A stretch of DNA of 64,000 nt from Mesorhizobium sp. LHD-90 (GCF_030929505.1 NZ_JAVFVV010000008.1:1-64000), one strand, 5' to 3'. Positions 46,262-59,829 are shown, counted from the first letter of the stretch. Translations and numbers: made by a program. The notes: generated from the letters alone by a model not told the origin.

Positions 46262-46459
46262 TTAAGCCTTCTTGGCCGCGTTTTCAGCGGCGACCGTCTT
46301 GATGCGGGCAATGTCCCGGCGGACCTCTCTCACACGAGCGGTCTTCTCAAGCTGGCCGGTCGCCTTCTGGAAGCGCAGGTTGAACTGCTCCTTCTTCAGC
46401 GAGGCCAGATCGTCGTCGAGCTGGTCGGGGGTCTTCGCCCTGATGTCGGTAATCTTCAT
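46262..46459 (-). CDS. rpmC: 50S ribosomal protein L29
   Basis: 65 residues, a helical hairpin: [33 protein letters not shown] is the L29 signature area. It sits at the exit tunnel near L23 and helps dock the signal recognition particle. 14 bases from rplP. Confidence 0.97.
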   Translation of the reverse strand: MKITDIRAKTPDQLDDDLASLKKEQFNLRFQKATGQLEKTARVREVRRDIARIKTVAAENAAKKA

Positions 46460-46473
46460 GTCGGACCCCTTTC

Positions 46474-46887
46474 CTATTCAGCGATGCGCTGCACGAAGCG
46501 CGTCTTCACGGAGAGCTTGGCGGCGCCGAGTGCAAGAGCCGCACGCGCGGTCTCCTCGCTGACACCGTCGATCTCGAACATGATGCGGCCGGGCTTGACG
46601 CGCGCCGCCCAGTAGTCGACCGCGCCCTTGCCCTTGCCCATGCGCACCTCGGTCGGCTTCGAGGTGACCGGCAGATCCGGGAACACCCTGATCCAGACGC
46701 GACCGGCGCGCTTCATCTCGCGGGTGATCGCGCGGCGGGCCGCCTCGATCTCGCGCGCGGTGACGCGGTTCGGCTCAAGCGCCTTCAGCCCGAAACCACC
46801 GAAATCCAGGTTGGTGCCGCCCTTGGCGGCGCCGTGGATCCGGCCCTTGAACTGCTTGCGGAACTTTGTGCGCTTTGGCTGCAGCAT
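46474..46887 (-). CDS. rplP: 50S ribosomal protein L16
   Basis: 137 residues. [19 protein letters not shown] starts the protein; [22 protein letters not shown] is the L16 loop near the A-site tRNA. Located between rpsC (26-base gap) and rpmC. Confidence 0.98.
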   Translation of the reverse strand: MLQPKRTKFRKQFKGRIHGAAKGGTNLDFGGFGLKALEPNRVTAREIEAARRAITREMKRAGRVWIRVFPDLPVTSKPTEVRMGKGKGAVDYWAARVKPGRIMFEIDGVSEETARAALALGAAKLSVKTRFVQRIAE

Positions 46888-46913
46888 CGTTCTTACTCCA
46901 AATTCCTATGCTC

Positions 46914-47645
46914 TCAGGCGTTCTCGCGACGCCGGCTGCGCTCGGCGCGTTCGCTGCGCTCGCCCGCGTGGCTGTGATCGCCTTCGCTCGCCCGACGCTC
47001 GGAAGCCATCGGGTCGTGCTCCAGGATCTCGCCCTTGAACACCCAAACCTTGACGCCGCAGACGCCGTAAGCGGTCTTGGCCTCGGCCGTGCCGTAGTCG
47101 ACGTCGGCGCGCAGCGTGTGCAGCGGCACACGGCCCTCGCGGTACCACTCCATGCGCGCGATTTCGGCGCCGCCGAGACGGCCGGAGCAGTTGATACGGA
47201 TGCCCTCGGCGCCCAGGCGCATGGCCGACTGCACGGCGCGCTTCATGGCGCGGCGGAAGGCGATGCGGCGCTCGAGCTGCTGGGCGATCGACTGGGCGAC
47301 CAGCGTCGCGTCGATCTCCGGCTTGCGCACCTCGACGATGTTCAGGTGCGTCTCGGATTTCGTCATCTCGGTCAGCTTCTTGCGCAGCTTCTCGATGTCG
47401 GCGCCCTTCTTGCCGATGATCAGGCCCGGACGTGCGGCGTGGATGGTCACGCGGCACTTCTTGTGCGGACGCTCGATCACCACCTTCGACACTGCGGCCT
47501 GCTTGAGTTCCTTCATCAAGTACTCACGGATCTTGATGTCCTCGTGCAGCAGCTTGCCGTACTCGCCGGTGTTCGCGTACCAGCGCGAATCCCAGGTGCG
47601 GTTGATGCCGAGCCGGAGGCCGATCGGATTGATTTTCTGACCCAT
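46914..47645 (-). CDS. rpsC: 30S ribosomal protein S3
   Basis: 243 residues. A KH-type RNA-binding domain is visible ([18 protein letters not shown]), with the C-terminal S3 domain [30 protein letters not shown]. It has a charged tail ([20 protein letters not shown]). S3 lines the mRNA entry channel and has helicase-like activity with S4 and S5. Its ATG shares one base with the rplV stop. Confidence 0.98.
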   Translation of the reverse strand: MGQKINPIGLRLGINRTWDSRWYANTGEYGKLLHEDIKIREYLMKELKQAAVSKVVIERPHKKCRVTIHAARPGLIIGKKGADIEKLRKKLTEMTKSETHLNIVEVRKPEIDATLVAQSIAQQLERRIAFRRAMKRAVQSAMRLGAEGIRINCSGRLGGAEIARMEWYREGRVPLHTLRADVDYGTAEAKTAYGVCGVKVWVFKGEILEHDPMASERRASEGDHSHAGERSERAERSRRRENA

Positions 47646-48031
47646 CAGGCGGCTTCCTTCTCTTCGACTTCGCGCACCACGATCGTCAGGTGCGAGAATG
47701 GCTTCTCGATGCGGCTGGCGCGACCGCGACCGCGGGCATGGAAGCGCTTCATGACGATCGACTTGCCGACATAGGCTTCCGCCACCACCAGTGCGTCGAC
47801 GTCGAGGTCGTGATTGTTCTCCGCGTTGGCGATCGCCGACTCCAGCGTCTTCTTGACGGTGCCGGCAATGCGCTTGCGCGAGAATTCGAGATCGTTCAGC
47901 GCGGTCTGAACCTTCTTGCCGCGGATCAGAGCGGCAACCAGGTTCAGCTTCTGCGGGCTGACGCGGATGGTGCGGAGGACCGCACGCGCCTCGTTGTCAG
48001 CAAGCCTGCGCGGAGCTTTGGCCTTGCCCAT
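47645..48031 (-). CDS. rplV: 50S ribosomal protein L22
   Basis: 128 residues. The C-terminal beta-hairpin region [25 protein letters not shown] lines the exit tunnel, where macrolide-type mutations occur. It is coupled to rpsC by a one-base overlap. Confidence 0.98.
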   Translation of the reverse strand: MGKAKAPRRLADNEARAVLRTIRVSPQKLNLVAALIRGKKVQTALNDLEFSRKRIAGTVKKTLESAIANAENNHDLDVDALVVAEAYVGKSIVMKRFHARGRGRASRIEKPFSHLTIVVREVEEKEAA

Positions 48032-48032
48032 G

Positions 48033-48311
48033 TTACTTCCTCTTCGCCTTCTTGTCCGCGCCGTGGCCGTAATAGGTCCGGGTCGGAGCGAATTCGCCGA
48101 ACTTATGGCCGACCATGTCTTCCGACACGCTGACCGGAATGTGTTTCTGGCCGTTGTAGACGCCGAAGGTGAGGCCGACGAATTGCGGCAGGACGGTGGA
48201 GCGGCGGCTCCACATCTTGATCACCTCGTTGCGGCCACCGTCGCGCACCTTGTCGGCCTTCTTGAGAAGAAAGCCGTCGACGAACGGACCTTTCCAAACT
48301 GAACGGGTCAC
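48033..48311 (-). CDS. rpsS: 30S ribosomal protein S19
   Basis: 92 residues: [16 protein letters not shown] and [26 protein letters not shown]. It binds 16S rRNA with S13 at the top of the head. One base separates its stop... and the rplV start follows immediately. Confidence 0.97.
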   Translation of the reverse strand: MTRSVWKGPFVDGFLLKKADKVRDGGRNEVIKMWSRRSTVLPQFVGLTFGVYNGQKHIPVSVSEDMVGHKFGEFAPTRTYYGHGADKKAKRK

Positions 48312-48327
48312 TTCGCGTTACCTCTTC

Positions 48328-49161
48328 TTAGCTCTTGCGCTGATGGCGCGAACGGACGATGAACTTGTCGGTCGCCTTGTTCGAGCGCGTCTTCTTGCCC
48401 TTGGTCGGCTTGCCCCATGGGCTGACCGGATGGCGGCCGCCCGAGGTGCGGCCTTCGCCGCCGCCATGCGGATGATCGACCGGGTTCATGGCCACGCCGC
48501 GGTTGTGCGGGCGCTTGCCCTTCCAAACGGTGCGGCCGGCCTTGCCGTCATTGATGTTGCCGTGGTCCGGGTTCGAAACCGCGCCGACGGTAGCCATGCA
48601 GGTGCCGTGAACGATGCGCTGCTCGCCCGAATTGAGGCGCAGGATCGCCATGCCCTGGTCGCGGCCGACCAACTGGGCGTAAGCGCCGGCCGAACGGGCG
48701 ACCTGACCGCCCTTGCCCGGCTTAAGCTCGACATTGTGGACGATGGTGCCGACCGGCATGCCGGCAAGCTGCATCGCATTGCCCGGCTTAACGTCGACCG
48801 ACTCGCCGGCAATGATCTTGTCGCCTACCGCCAGGCGCTGCGGCGCCAGGATGTAGTTCAACTCGCCATCCTCGTACTTCACCAGCGCGATGAAGGCCGT
48901 GCGGTTCGGATCGTATTCGATCCGCTCGACCGTCGCCGAAACGTCGAACTTGCGACGCTTGAAGTCGATGATGCGATACGACTGCTTATGGCCGCCGCCG
49001 ATGAAACGGGCGGTGATGCGACCAGTATTGTTGCGTCCGCCGGACTTCCTCAAGCCTTCGGTCAAGCCCTTCACAGGCTTGCCCTTGTAGAGCGCCGAAC
49101 GGTCGACGATGACCAGTTGGCGCAGGCTCGGCGTTACGGGCTTGAAATTCTTAAGTGCCAT
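48328..49161 (-). CDS. rplB: 50S ribosomal protein L2
   Basis: 277 residues. [21 protein letters not shown] contains the conserved His region (E. coli His229) needed for peptidyl transferase activity, and the tail [21 protein letters not shown] is present. L2 binds domain IV of 23S rRNA and is one of the most conserved ribosomal proteins. Confidence 0.98.
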   Translation of the reverse strand: MALKNFKPVTPSLRQLVIVDRSALYKGKPVKGLTEGLRKSGGRNNTGRITARFIGGGHKQSYRIIDFKRRKFDVSATVERIEYDPNRTAFIALVKYEDGELNYILAPQRLAVGDKIIAGESVDVKPGNAMQLAGMPVGTIVHNVELKPGKGGQVARSAGAYAQLVGRDQGMAILRLNSGEQRIVHGTCMATVGAVSNPDHGNINDGKAGRTVWKGKRPHNRGVAMNPVDHPHGGGEGRTSGGRHPVSPWGKPTKGKKTRSNKATDKFIVRSRHQRKS

Positions 49162-49180
49162 TGTCCTGTCCTCGCGCCCC

Positions 49181-49474
49181 TCAGAGACCCGTGGCGACGT
49201 CGATCGACTGACCGTCGGCCAGCGTGACCACCGCCTTCTTCACGTCGCTCTGCCGGCCGACCGTGCCGCGGAACCGCTTCACCTTGCCCTTGCGGACGAG
49301 CGTGTTGACCGCGGTGACCTTGACGCTGAACAGCGCCTCGACGGCCGCCTTGATTTCCGGCTTCGTCGCCTTCTTGGCAACGTTGAAGACGACCTGATTG
49401 TGCTCGGAAGCGGTGGTCGTCTTTTCGGTGATCGCCGGGCTGACGATCACGTCGTAGTGGCGAAGGTCAGTCAT
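49181..49474 (-). CDS. rplW: 50S ribosomal protein L23
   Basis: 97 residues: [27 protein letters not shown] and [12 protein letters not shown]-like loop ([19 protein letters not shown]). L23 is the main exit-tunnel docking protein for trigger factor and SRP. The start overlaps rplD by four bases. Confidence 0.97.
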   Translation of the reverse strand: MTDLRHYDVIVSPAITEKTTTASEHNQVVFNVAKKATKPEIKAAVEALFSVKVTAVNTLVRKGKVKRFRGTVGRQSDVKKAVVTLADGQSIDVATGL

Positions 49475-50091
49475 TTGAAGCGCTCCTCGAGAGCCTCGAC
49501 GGCGGCCTTGGAAAGGACCAGCGTGCCGCGGCGCAGAATGTCGTAGACGTTGATGCCCTGGACCGGCAGCACGTCGATGTTCGGGATGTTGGCGGCTGCC
49601 AGCTTGAAGTTTGCGTCAAGCTCGGCGCCGCCGATCAGCAGCGCGTTGGACAGGCCGAGTGCGGCGAAATTCGCCACCAGCGCCTTGGTCTTGGCTTCCG
49701 TCAGCGCCAGCTCGTCGACAACAACGATCGACGAGGCCTTCGCCTTGGCCGACAGCGCGTGCTTCAGGCCCAGCGCACGAACCTTCTTGGGCAAGTCGTG
49801 CTCGTGGCTGCGGGCCACCGGGCCGTGCGCCTTGCCGCCGCCGCGGAACTGCGGAGCGCGGGCCGAATGGTGGCGGGCGCGGCCCGTACCCTTCTGCTTG
49901 TACATCTTGGCGCCGGTGCGCGCGATGTCGGCGCGACCCTTGGCCTGATGCGTGCCCTGCTGCTTCTTGGCGAGCTGCCAACGCACGACGCGCTGCAGGA
50001 TGTCCTCGCGCGGGTCGAGACCGAAGATCGCGTCCGAGAGCTCGACCTTGCCGGCGTCCTTGCCTGCGAGCGTTGAAATCTTGATGTCCAT
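49471..50091 (-). CDS. rplD: 50S ribosomal protein L4
   Basis: 206 residues. The tunnel loop [30 protein letters not shown] is complete. In E. coli L4 also represses the S10 operon by attenuation; no matching leader was recognised here. It shares one base with rplC. Confidence 0.98.
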   Translation of the reverse strand: MDIKISTLAGKDAGKVELSDAIFGLDPREDILQRVVRWQLAKKQQGTHQAKGRADIARTGAKMYKQKGTGRARHHSARAPQFRGGGKAHGPVARSHEHDLPKKVRALGLKHALSAKAKASSIVVVDELALTEAKTKALVANFAALGLSNALLIGGAELDANFKLAAANIPNIDVLPVQGINVYDILRRGTLVLSKAAVEALEERFK

Positions 50092-50804
50092 TATTCCGCA
50101 CCCTCAGTGGCCGGAGCTTCGGTCGTGGCCACGGCACGCAGGCCGGCCGGCTTCGGCGCGTTGTCCGGCAGCGCCGCCTTGACGGCGTCGCGCACCAGGA
50201 TCCAGGCGCCCTTGGTGCCCGGAACAGCGCCACGGATCAGGATCAGACCGCGGTCGGCGTCGGTCGAGACGACCTCGACGTTCTGCGTGGTCACGCGGGT
50301 CGCGCCCATGTGGCCGGCCATCTTCTTGCCCTTGAACACCTTGCCGGGGTCCTGGCGCTGACCGGTCGAACCATGCGTGCGGTGCGACACCGAGTTACCA
50401 TGGGTAGCGCGGCCACCGCCGAAATTGTGGCGCTTGATGACGCCCTGGAAACCCTTGCCGGTCGAGGTGCCCGTCACATCGACCTTCTGGCCGGCGACGA
50501 AGTGATCGACGGTAATCTCCGCGCCGACGTCGAGCAGGTTGTCGTCGGAGACGCGGAACTCGGCAAGCTTCGCCTTCGGCTCGACGGAAGCGCCAGCGAA
50601 ATGGCCGCGCATCGCCTTCGAGGTGTTCTTGACCTTGGCAAGGCCGACGCCGAGCTGAACGGCCGTGTAGCCATTCTTCTCCTTCGTGCGCTGCGCCACG
50701 ACCTGGCAGCTCTCCATGCGGAGAACGGTGACGGGGACATGCTCGCCGGCGTCGTTGTAGACGCGCGTCATTCCCAACTTCTGTGCGATAACACCTGAAC
50801 GCAT
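50091..50804 (-). CDS. rplC: 50S ribosomal protein L3
   Basis: 237 residues. The finger loop [30 protein letters not shown] is present, including the Gln methylated by PrmB in E. coli. The C-terminus carries an extra Ala/Glu tail ([12 protein letters not shown]) common in rhizobia. It is one of the first assembly proteins of the 50S. 108 bases separate it from rpsJ. Confidence 0.97.
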   Translation of the reverse strand: MRSGVIAQKLGMTRVYNDAGEHVPVTVLRMESCQVVAQRTKEKNGYTAVQLGVGLAKVKNTSKAMRGHFAGASVEPKAKLAEFRVSDDNLLDVGAEITVDHFVAGQKVDVTGTSTGKGFQGVIKRHNFGGGRATHGNSVSHRTHGSTGQRQDPGKVFKGKKMAGHMGATRVTTQNVEVVSTDADRGLILIRGAVPGTKGAWILVRDAVKAALPDNAPKPAGLRAVATTEAPATEGAE

Positions 50805-50912
50805 CGGTTCGATTTCCTTCAGAGTTCCCGGTCGGGGAAGACCCCTTCCTGCCTCTTTTCCTTCAGAGGAGCCTTTCAGACCTACGCCCGGCCGGCTCGT
50901 GATCCCCGCTCC

Positions 50913-51221
50913 TTAGAGCTTGATTTCGACGTCGACGCCCGCGGCGAGGTCGAGCTTCATCAGAGCGTCGACCGTCTGCGGGGTCGGATCAACGATATCG
51001 AGCAGCCGCTTGTGGGTGCGCATCTCGAACTGCTCGCGGCTCTTCTTGTCGATGTGCGGCGAGCGGTTGACCGTGAATTTCTCGATCCGCGTCGGCAGCG
51101 GGATCGGGCCCCTCACATTGGCGCCCGTGCGCTTGGCGGTGGACACGATCTCGCGCGTGGAAGCGTCGAGCACGCGATGGTCGAACGCTTTGAGGCGGAT
51201 ACGGATATTTTGACCGTTCAT
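50913..51221 (-). CDS. rpsJ: 30S ribosomal protein S10 / NusE
   Basis: 102 residues: [54 protein letters not shown] region. Besides its role in the head of the 30S, it binds NusB/NusG during antitermination. First gene of the S10 operon, 62 bases after tuf, so transcription from str into S10 is likely continuous. Confidence 0.98.
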   Translation of the reverse strand: MNGQNIRIRLKAFDHRVLDASTREIVSTAKRTGANVRGPIPLPTRIEKFTVNRSPHIDKKSREQFEMRTHKRLLDIVDPTPQTVDALMKLDLAAGVDVEIKL

Positions 51222-51283
51222 CTCGTCGAATTCCTTGTTCTGGCGCGGCGCGGGCGAATTCCCGCCCGCGACAGATCGGTTGC

Positions 51284-52459
<1,176 letters not shown>

Positions 52460-52526
52460 GTGAGGTCTCCGTCTTTACTTCGCCCGCTAAGGCAATGGAT
52501 CAGGTTTCGCGCCGATACCCTTGGGC

Positions 52527-54617
<2,091 letters not shown>

Positions 54618-54648
54618 GGGAGGTGCCTCTTTCTCGTGCTTCTGCCGA

Positions 54649-55131
<483 letters not shown>

Positions 55132-55188
55132 TCACTCTCGACGGCGCGGCGCTAAAAAAAGAAAGCGCCAAAGCCGGGGGAAAAGCCC

Positions 55189-55560
55189 TTACTTCGGACG
55201 CTTGGCGCCGTACTTCGAACGGCGCTGCTTGCGGTTTTTCACGCCCTGCGTGTCGAGCACGCCGCGGATGATGTGATAGCGCACACCCGGAAGATCCTTG
55301 ACGCGACCGCCACGGATCATCACCACGGAGTGCTCCTGAAGGTTGTGGCCCTCGCCGGGAATATAGCCGATCACCTCGAAGCCGTTGGTCAGGCGGATCT
55401 TCGCAACCTTGCGCAGCGCGGAGTTCGGCTTCTTCGGCGTCGTCGTATAGACGCGCGTGCAGACGCCCCGCTTCTGCGGGTTCTGCTGCATGGCCGGAAC
55501 CTTGTTGCGCGTCGCCGGCGCTTGGCGCGGCTTGCGGATCAGCTGGTTGACGGTAGGCAT
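55189..55560 (-). CDS. rpsL: 30S ribosomal protein S12
   Basis: 123 residues. Lys43 ([12 protein letters not shown]) and Lys88 ([10 protein letters not shown]), the usual sites of streptomycin-resistance substitutions, are both lysine, so this allele is the sensitive type. S12 monitors codon-anticodon pairing at the decoding centre. First gene of the whole ribosomal block; a leader hairpin lies 76-112 bases upstream. Confidence 0.98.
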   Translation of the reverse strand: MPTVNQLIRKPRQAPATRNKVPAMQQNPQKRGVCTRVYTTTPKKPNSALRKVAKIRLTNGFEVIGYIPGEGHNLQEHSVVMIRGGRVKDLPGVRYHIIRGVLDTQGVKNRKQRRSKYGAKRPK

Positions 55561-55635
55561 TAAATCCTCTTGTCTTTCTTAGTCCGTATCCAGGGCCCGT
55601 CCAGGGCGGTTTCGAACGCCATTTCCATACGCAAA

Positions 55636-55672
55636 TTCGGGCATGAAACCGCTTCTTGCGGTTTTGCCCGAA
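55636..55672 (-). promoter_or_regulatory. Two-part stem-loop in the rpsL leader
   Basis: TTCGGGCA (55636-55643) pairs with TGCCCGAA (55665-55672), and inside AAACCGC pairs with GCGGTTT around a five-base loop, with a two-base bulge. It is 15 bp of stem with no U-run. If transcribed with rpsL it could be a control or stability structure. Confidence 0.55.
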
Positions 55673-55754
55673 CGAAAGCAGAGGAAGCGCCAAGCGCTTC
55701 GTGCATGCCGGAAATGTGTTTTCGCTCGTAGAACGAACCCTGTTTGAGGCAAGC

Positions 55755-55775
55755 TCCAAGTCGCGACGACTTGGA
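55755..55775. repeat. Perfect inverted repeat upstream of rpsL
   Basis: TCCAAGTCG, a three-base centre, CGACTTGGA. Nine-base arms match perfectly. It is either a protein-binding site near the str promoter or a second leader hairpin. Confidence 0.5.
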
Positions 55776-56033
55776 AAATCAGACCTCACATCGGTTCAGA
55801 CGAGGCGGCTTCTACTCGGTGAGTCCTTGCCCGTCAAGCCCGAAACGCGAAATCTGGCGCGGAGATAGGTGCCTTGCGCCGGCCGCGCAACAGCCCGTAA
55901 TTTTCTTTCGTCTGCCACCGCCGCGACAAACGAATATGTCCGACCCCGCGGATCGCGCCTTCTCATTTCGCCAAAGCTGTCTAGTTACATCCGGAAGACA
56001 GCGAAGACTCCATCCCCGACTCGCAGGAATCAC

Positions 56034-56315
56034 ATGAACGACAACGAACCCAGACCCGTCACCATCATCACCGGCCGGGTTTTTCGCGACAAGGGCGGCG
56101 CTTCGGAGGGCGTCCATATCTTCCTGGTCGCGCCGGACGACGACACGGCGGTGCGCACCGCCCTCGAATCGCTGGCAAAGGAAGGTTACGCCGAAGCCGA
56201 GCTGGACCAGATCGGCGAGATGGACGGCGCACCCGACGAGGAGCCCCACGCCTCCGCCTACCAGGGGGCGCTGGAGGGCGAAGTTTCGATCGTGACGTTC
56301 GAGGAGCGCGATTGA
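56034..56315 (+). CDS. Conserved-looking small acidic protein, function unknown
   Basis: 93 residues from ATG 56034 (MNDNEPRPVTIITGRVFRDKGG). The order of strands and helices (TIITGRVF, VHIFLVAPDDDTAVRTALESLAKEGY, EAELDQIGEM, EGEVSIVTFEERD) looks like a compact alpha/beta fold. GCAGGAATCAC gives a moderate ribosome site. The frame is open further upstream but unlike protein there. I do not recognise the family; it is divergent from rpsL and tail-to-tail with the HsdR_N gene. Confidence 0.65.
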   Translation: MNDNEPRPVTIITGRVFRDKGGASEGVHIFLVAPDDDTAVRTALESLAKEGYAEAELDQIGEMDGAPDEEPHASAYQGALEGEVSIVTFEERD

Positions 56316-56328
56316 CCGAGACAGCCGG

Positions 56329-57414
56329 TTATCCGTTCCCGACGATATCTCCGCCACTAGCAACCAACATGGGCGCAGCGTATTCTCGCGCGGTGGCGCG
56401 CAGTCGTTCAGCGTATTCGTATATTTCGTCGAGGGTATCGACCCTGACCCGATCCTCCTTATCGCCATCGAACAGGCCGAGATACTTGACGGACCGGTTG
56501 AAATGCAGCCGGGCAAGTGGGCGGCGGTTGTTGTTGTCGACGAGGATGCCGCAATAGCTTTTCTGGTCGCGCATTACGACCCGAGCAGGCTTAAGGATGT
56601 CCCGAACGATCGCCCGCACAATCATGAATCCCTCGCGTTCCTCCTCCGAGGTAATGATCTCTTCTTCATCGGATTCGTCGGCGCCGATTTCGGATACTTC
56701 GGTTTCAGCGAGGGCATTGGACAGTCGAGACTGAACCGACTCGCGAACGATCTCACGGAAAGCCGCCTTGACCATCGGCGTAAACATTTCCTTCACTTGG
56801 CTAGTAAAGCGCCCCTGATAGAGTCCATTCGTTACCATTCGAACGAAATCCTCAGGAGGATTTTCCATCACGCCATTGATTTCCTTCTTAATAGCGGAGG
56901 TGTATTTAAGTCGATGTGCGGACTGGAGGATACCATCGACGTTGAATTCGGCCTTGGCAAATTTCTTCAGCTCAGCAATTAGCTGCCCCTGTAGATCAGA
57001 AAGATCAAACGTCAGAAAAGGTCTTTCATCCAGCTTATTTGGAGCCACGAGATCGGTATGGAAGTGAAATGTCCGACCGTTCGTCAGGATAGCGAATTTT
57101 GCGTTTGTAACTGAAAAGTATCTATATAGCTGAGCCAGATGCATTTTCTCTAGCACGGTTGTAATCGGCTTACATTCAATCAGGATCCTGATATCACCAT
57201 CGAGTTTGATTGCATAATCGACCTTCTCTCCCTTCTTGCCTACCGCGTCGGCGCAAAACTCGGGTATGACTTCATCAGGATTGAAAACGTCATAGTCGAG
57301 CGCGGCGAGGAACGGAAGAACTACCGCCGTTTTCAAAGCTTCCTCAGTGAGCATCGCGCTTGAGTGGGTCTTGATGCGATCGGCGAGCACTCGCAACTTT
57401 TCTTCGACAGTCAT
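56329..57414 (-). CDS. Stand-alone HsdR_N-type (PD-(D/E)xK) nuclease-domain protein
   Basis: 361 residues. Residues ~20-140 match the N-terminal nuclease domain of type I restriction HsdR: KVDYAI (Asp66) and ILIECKP (Glu80, Lys82), followed by LAQLYRYFSVTNAKFAILTNGRTFHFHTDL. There is no helicase motor. The C-terminal part has a very acidic stretch (GADESDEEEIITSEEERE) and a small second domain (RVVMRDQKSYCGILVDNNNRRPLARLHF). GGGAGGG precedes the ATG. The DNA is visibly more AT-rich than its neighbours, which suggests transfer. A defence or DNA-processing role is possible. Confidence 0.8.
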   Translation of the reverse strand: MTVEEKLRVLADRIKTHSSAMLTEEALKTAVVLPFLAALDYDVFNPDEVIPEFCADAVGKKGEKVDYAIKLDGDIRILIECKPITTVLEKMHLAQLYRYFSVTNAKFAILTNGRTFHFHTDLVAPNKLDERPFLTFDLSDLQGQLIAELKKFAKAEFNVDGILQSAHRLKYTSAIKKEINGVMENPPEDFVRMVTNGLYQGRFTSQVKEMFTPMVKAAFREIVRESVQSRLSNALAETEVSEIGADESDEEEIITSEEEREGFMIVRAIVRDILKPARVVMRDQKSYCGILVDNNNRRPLARLHFNRSVKYLGLFDGDKEDRVRVDTLDEIYEYAERLRATAREYAAPMLVASGGDIVGNG

Positions 57415-57568
57415 TTTTCCCTCCCTTTGTTATGAATTAGAATCATCCAATTTGGAAAGGAACGCAACCGTCTTTGCTGCAGCTATCAGCCGACACCCTA
57501 GTGAGAACAGAAGAAGCAAGATGTCGAAATCAGCGTCATTTTATGCGGGTTCGTGATAGAGCATTTCG

Positions 57569-57751
57569 ATGCGCGCGACAGTGAGCATCGACGACGAACT
57601 CTTGGCCAAAGCCGAGCAGTACACCGGTATCAGCAAGCGATCCGCGCTTATTCGTGAGGCTTTGACGGCCCTCATCCAGCGCGAGGCGGCCAGGCGTCTC
57701 GCCCGCCTTGGCGGCAGCGACGCGGACGCCAAGGCGGCACCCCGCCGCTAA
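57569..57751 (+). CDS. Orphan VapB-like antitoxin
   Basis: 60 residues: MRATVSIDDELLAKAEQYTGISKRSALIREALTALIQREAARRLARLGG fits the ribbon-helix-helix type VapB/DUF2191 antitoxins (short beta strand, then two helices). These usually precede a VapC toxin by a few bases, but here the next gene is gor, convergent and 7 bases away. So the toxin is missing or was lost. The start lacks a strong ribosome site. Confidence 0.75.
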   Translation: MRATVSIDDELLAKAEQYTGISKRSALIREALTALIQREAARRLARLGGSDADAKAAPRR

Positions 57752-57758
57752 TCGTCGC

Positions 57759-59150
57759 TCACACGACCCTTTCGCCGCCCCTGATCCTGTAGCTCGGCTG
57801 GTACATGGTCACCAGTTCCTCCGCCGCTGTCGGATGCACGGCCATGGTGCGGTCGAATGTTTCCTTGGTCAGCCTGCCCTTCACGGCGATGCCGAGAAGC
57901 TGCGCCATCTCGCCGGCGTCCGGACCCAGCACATGCGCGCCGACGACGCGACCGCTCGATGCCTCCACCACCAGCTTCATGATCATCCGCTCCTCGCGGC
58001 CCGGAAGAATATTGCGCATCGGCCGGAATGCCGCCCGGTAGATATCGAGATCGCCGAGCTTGTTCGCGGCCGCTTCCTCGGAAAGACCGACAGTGCCGAT
58101 CTCCGGCTGCGAGAACACCGCCGTCGGCACGTCGTCCAGGTCGGGCTCGGTCGGGTTGCCCCTGAACACGGTTTCCACGAAACACATCGCCTCGTGGATC
58201 GCCACGGGCGTCAGTTGCAGCCGGTTGGTGACGTCGCCCAACGCAAAGATGTTGTCGACATTGGTGCGCGAAAAATCGTCGACCAGAATGTCACCGACCG
58301 GCCCGAGCGCGACGCCGGCATTCTCCAGCCCGAGATTTTCGGTGTTGGGGATGCGTCCCAGCGCCAGCATGACCTGGTCGGCGACAAGTTCCCTGCCCTT
58401 GGCCGTGCGCGCCAGCAACCGTCCGTCGCCGCATTTCTCCAGGCCGGCGAACACGTCGTGGCACAGGATCTTTATGCCCTTGCGCTCCATCGCCTCGTGC
58501 AGACCGCGCCGCAGATCCATGTCGAAGCGCGACAGGATCTCAGCGCCGCGATAGATCAGCGTCGTGTCGACGCCGAGGCCATGAAAAATATTTGCGAACT
58601 CGACCGCGATGTAGCCGCCGCCGGCGATAGCGATCGCCTTGGGCAGTTCCTCGAGATGGAAGGCGTCGTTGGAAGTAATCGCCAGCTCATGTCCCGGCAG
58701 CGCTTCATGCGGGCTTGGCCGGCCGCCGGTGGCGATCAGAATGGTCTCGGCCGTCACCTTGCGATTCTCGGCGACCAGCCGGATGGTGTGGGGGTCGACC
58801 AGTTCGGCACGGCTGCGGAAGGTCGTGCCGCCGGCCTTCTCGACACCGGTGCGGTAAATGTTCTCCAGCCGGGCGATCTCGCGGTCCTTGTTGGCGATCA
58901 GCGTCGGCCAGTCGAAGCTGCTTTCCCCGACATTCCAGCCGTAACCCGCCGCATCCTCGAAATATTCGGAGAATTGCGAGGCATAGACCAGCAGCTTTTT
59001 CGGCACGCAGCCGCGGATCACGCAGGTGCCGCCGAAGCGGTATTCCTCCGCGATCGCCACCCGCTTTCCCAGCCCGGCCGACACCCGTGCGGCCCGCACG
59101 CCGCCCGAGCCGCCGCCGATCACGAAGAGGTCGTAGTCGTATCGTGTCAT
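57759..59150 (-). CDS. gor: Glutathione-disulfide reductase
   Basis: 463 residues. FAD-binding IGGGSGGVRAAR, redox pair Cys43/Cys48 in GGTCVIRGCVPKK, NADP-type GGGYIAVEFANIFHGLG followed by an Arg pair position, and the C-terminal catalytic MAVHPTAAEELVTM. It reduces oxidised glutathione with NADPH. It ends 7 bases from the orphan antitoxin and has no terminator in the gap. Confidence 0.95.
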   Translation of the reverse strand: MTRYDYDLFVIGGGSGGVRAARVSAGLGKRVAIAEEYRFGGTCVIRGCVPKKLLVYASQFSEYFEDAAGYGWNVGESSFDWPTLIANKDREIARLENIYRTGVEKAGGTTFRSRAELVDPHTIRLVAENRKVTAETILIATGGRPSPHEALPGHELAITSNDAFHLEELPKAIAIAGGGYIAVEFANIFHGLGVDTTLIYRGAEILSRFDMDLRRGLHEAMERKGIKILCHDVFAGLEKCGDGRLLARTAKGRELVADQVMLALGRIPNTENLGLENAGVALGPVGDILVDDFSRTNVDNIFALGDVTNRLQLTPVAIHEAMCFVETVFRGNPTEPDLDDVPTAVFSQPEIGTVGLSEEAAANKLGDLDIYRAAFRPMRNILPGREERMIMKLVVEASSGRVVGAHVLGPDAGEMAQLLGIAVKGRLTKETFDRTMAVHPTAAEELVTMYQPSYRIRGGERVV

Positions 59151-59218
59151 GGGCCGTCTCCGCGTCGTATCAGGAACAGGAATCCAGATGCACTTATGCA
59201 GGGCGCTCCGAAATGAAA

Positions 59219-59239
59219 AGCCCGGCGCGTAGCCGGGCT
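59219..59239 (-). terminator. Rho-independent terminator of the DUF2059 gene
   Basis: AGCCCGGC, five-base loop, GCCGGGCT, 27 bases after the stop. On the minus strand a CTTTTCATTT tract follows. Confidence 0.8.
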
Positions 59240-59265
59240 CACACCGTCCTCACCTGCGATCGGGA

Positions 59266-59829
59266 TCAGTTTGCCTTCGGCTGGCCTTCCGCAGGCGCCG
59301 GGGCCGGAGCGTCGGCGGGCTTGTTGGCGGCGACGATCGCGTCGAGCGCCCTGCCGACTTCACCGGCGAGATCGCGGTTGACCCCGCGCTGCCAGATGTC
59401 GGCGGCCTTGCTCAGCTCGCGCACCACGATCGGGCCGTCGGTGATCAGCTTCTTGCCTGCCGGCGAATCATAGAAGACGGCGATCGAATTCAGTTCCTCA
59501 GCGCTGAACACCTTGGCGTAGGCGAGCGCGGCTTCCTTCTCCAGGTCGGCGCGGCGCGGCGCCAGGGCGATGGCCTTGTCGTCCACCGTCTTGATGATGA
59601 TCTCCTGCATGTCCGGATTCTTCTGGATCAGCGACTGCTTCAGGATGGACGCCGATTCGGGAAGGATCGCGTCGAACGGGTCGGTGGCCTTGATCGCGGC
59701 GACTGCCGCCCGCGCTGCCTTGAGATGTTCTTCCGAGATCTCCTGCGCGGAAGCGGGCGCAGCGGCGAACACGAAGGCCGAGGCGAAGGCCGCGAAGGCA
59801 AGACGGCGGACTGGGTTCAGCCGGATCAT
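59266..59829 (-). CDS. Secreted DUF2059 family protein
   Basis: 187 residues from ATG 59829 with signal peptide MIRLNPVRRLAFAAFASAFVFAAAPASAQ-like start (cut after ASAQ). The DUF2059 domain is seen in LEKEAALAYAKVFSAEELNSIAVFYDSPAGKKLITDGP. The end is an Ala/Pro-rich tail (NKPADAPAPAPAEGQ). Periplasmic function is unknown. It lies 19 bases after rpiA in the same direction and ends in a clear terminator. Confidence 0.88.
   Translation of the reverse strand: MIRLNPVRRLAFAAFASAFVFAAAPASAQEISEEHLKAARAAVAAIKATDPFDAILPESASILKQSLIQKNPDMQEIIIKTVDDKAIALAPRRADLEKEAALAYAKVFSAEELNSIAVFYDSPAGKKLITDGPIVVRELSKAADIWQRGVNRDLAGEVGRALDAIVAANKPADAPAPAPAEGQPKAN

Larger units (their letters stand above)
55561..56033. 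other. Divergent upstream region rpsL / small hypothetical gene
   Basis: 473 bases without a gene. It should hold the main promoter of the str operon on the minus strand. Two strong inverted repeats are present (55636-55672 and 55755-55775). The rest shows no coding frame with a family match. Confidence 0.5.

Noticed and set aside
55869-56033. Upstream extension of the 93-residue protein
   Set aside because: The added 55 residues are Arg/Ala/Ser-rich and lack a start site; ATG 56034 has a ribosome site.
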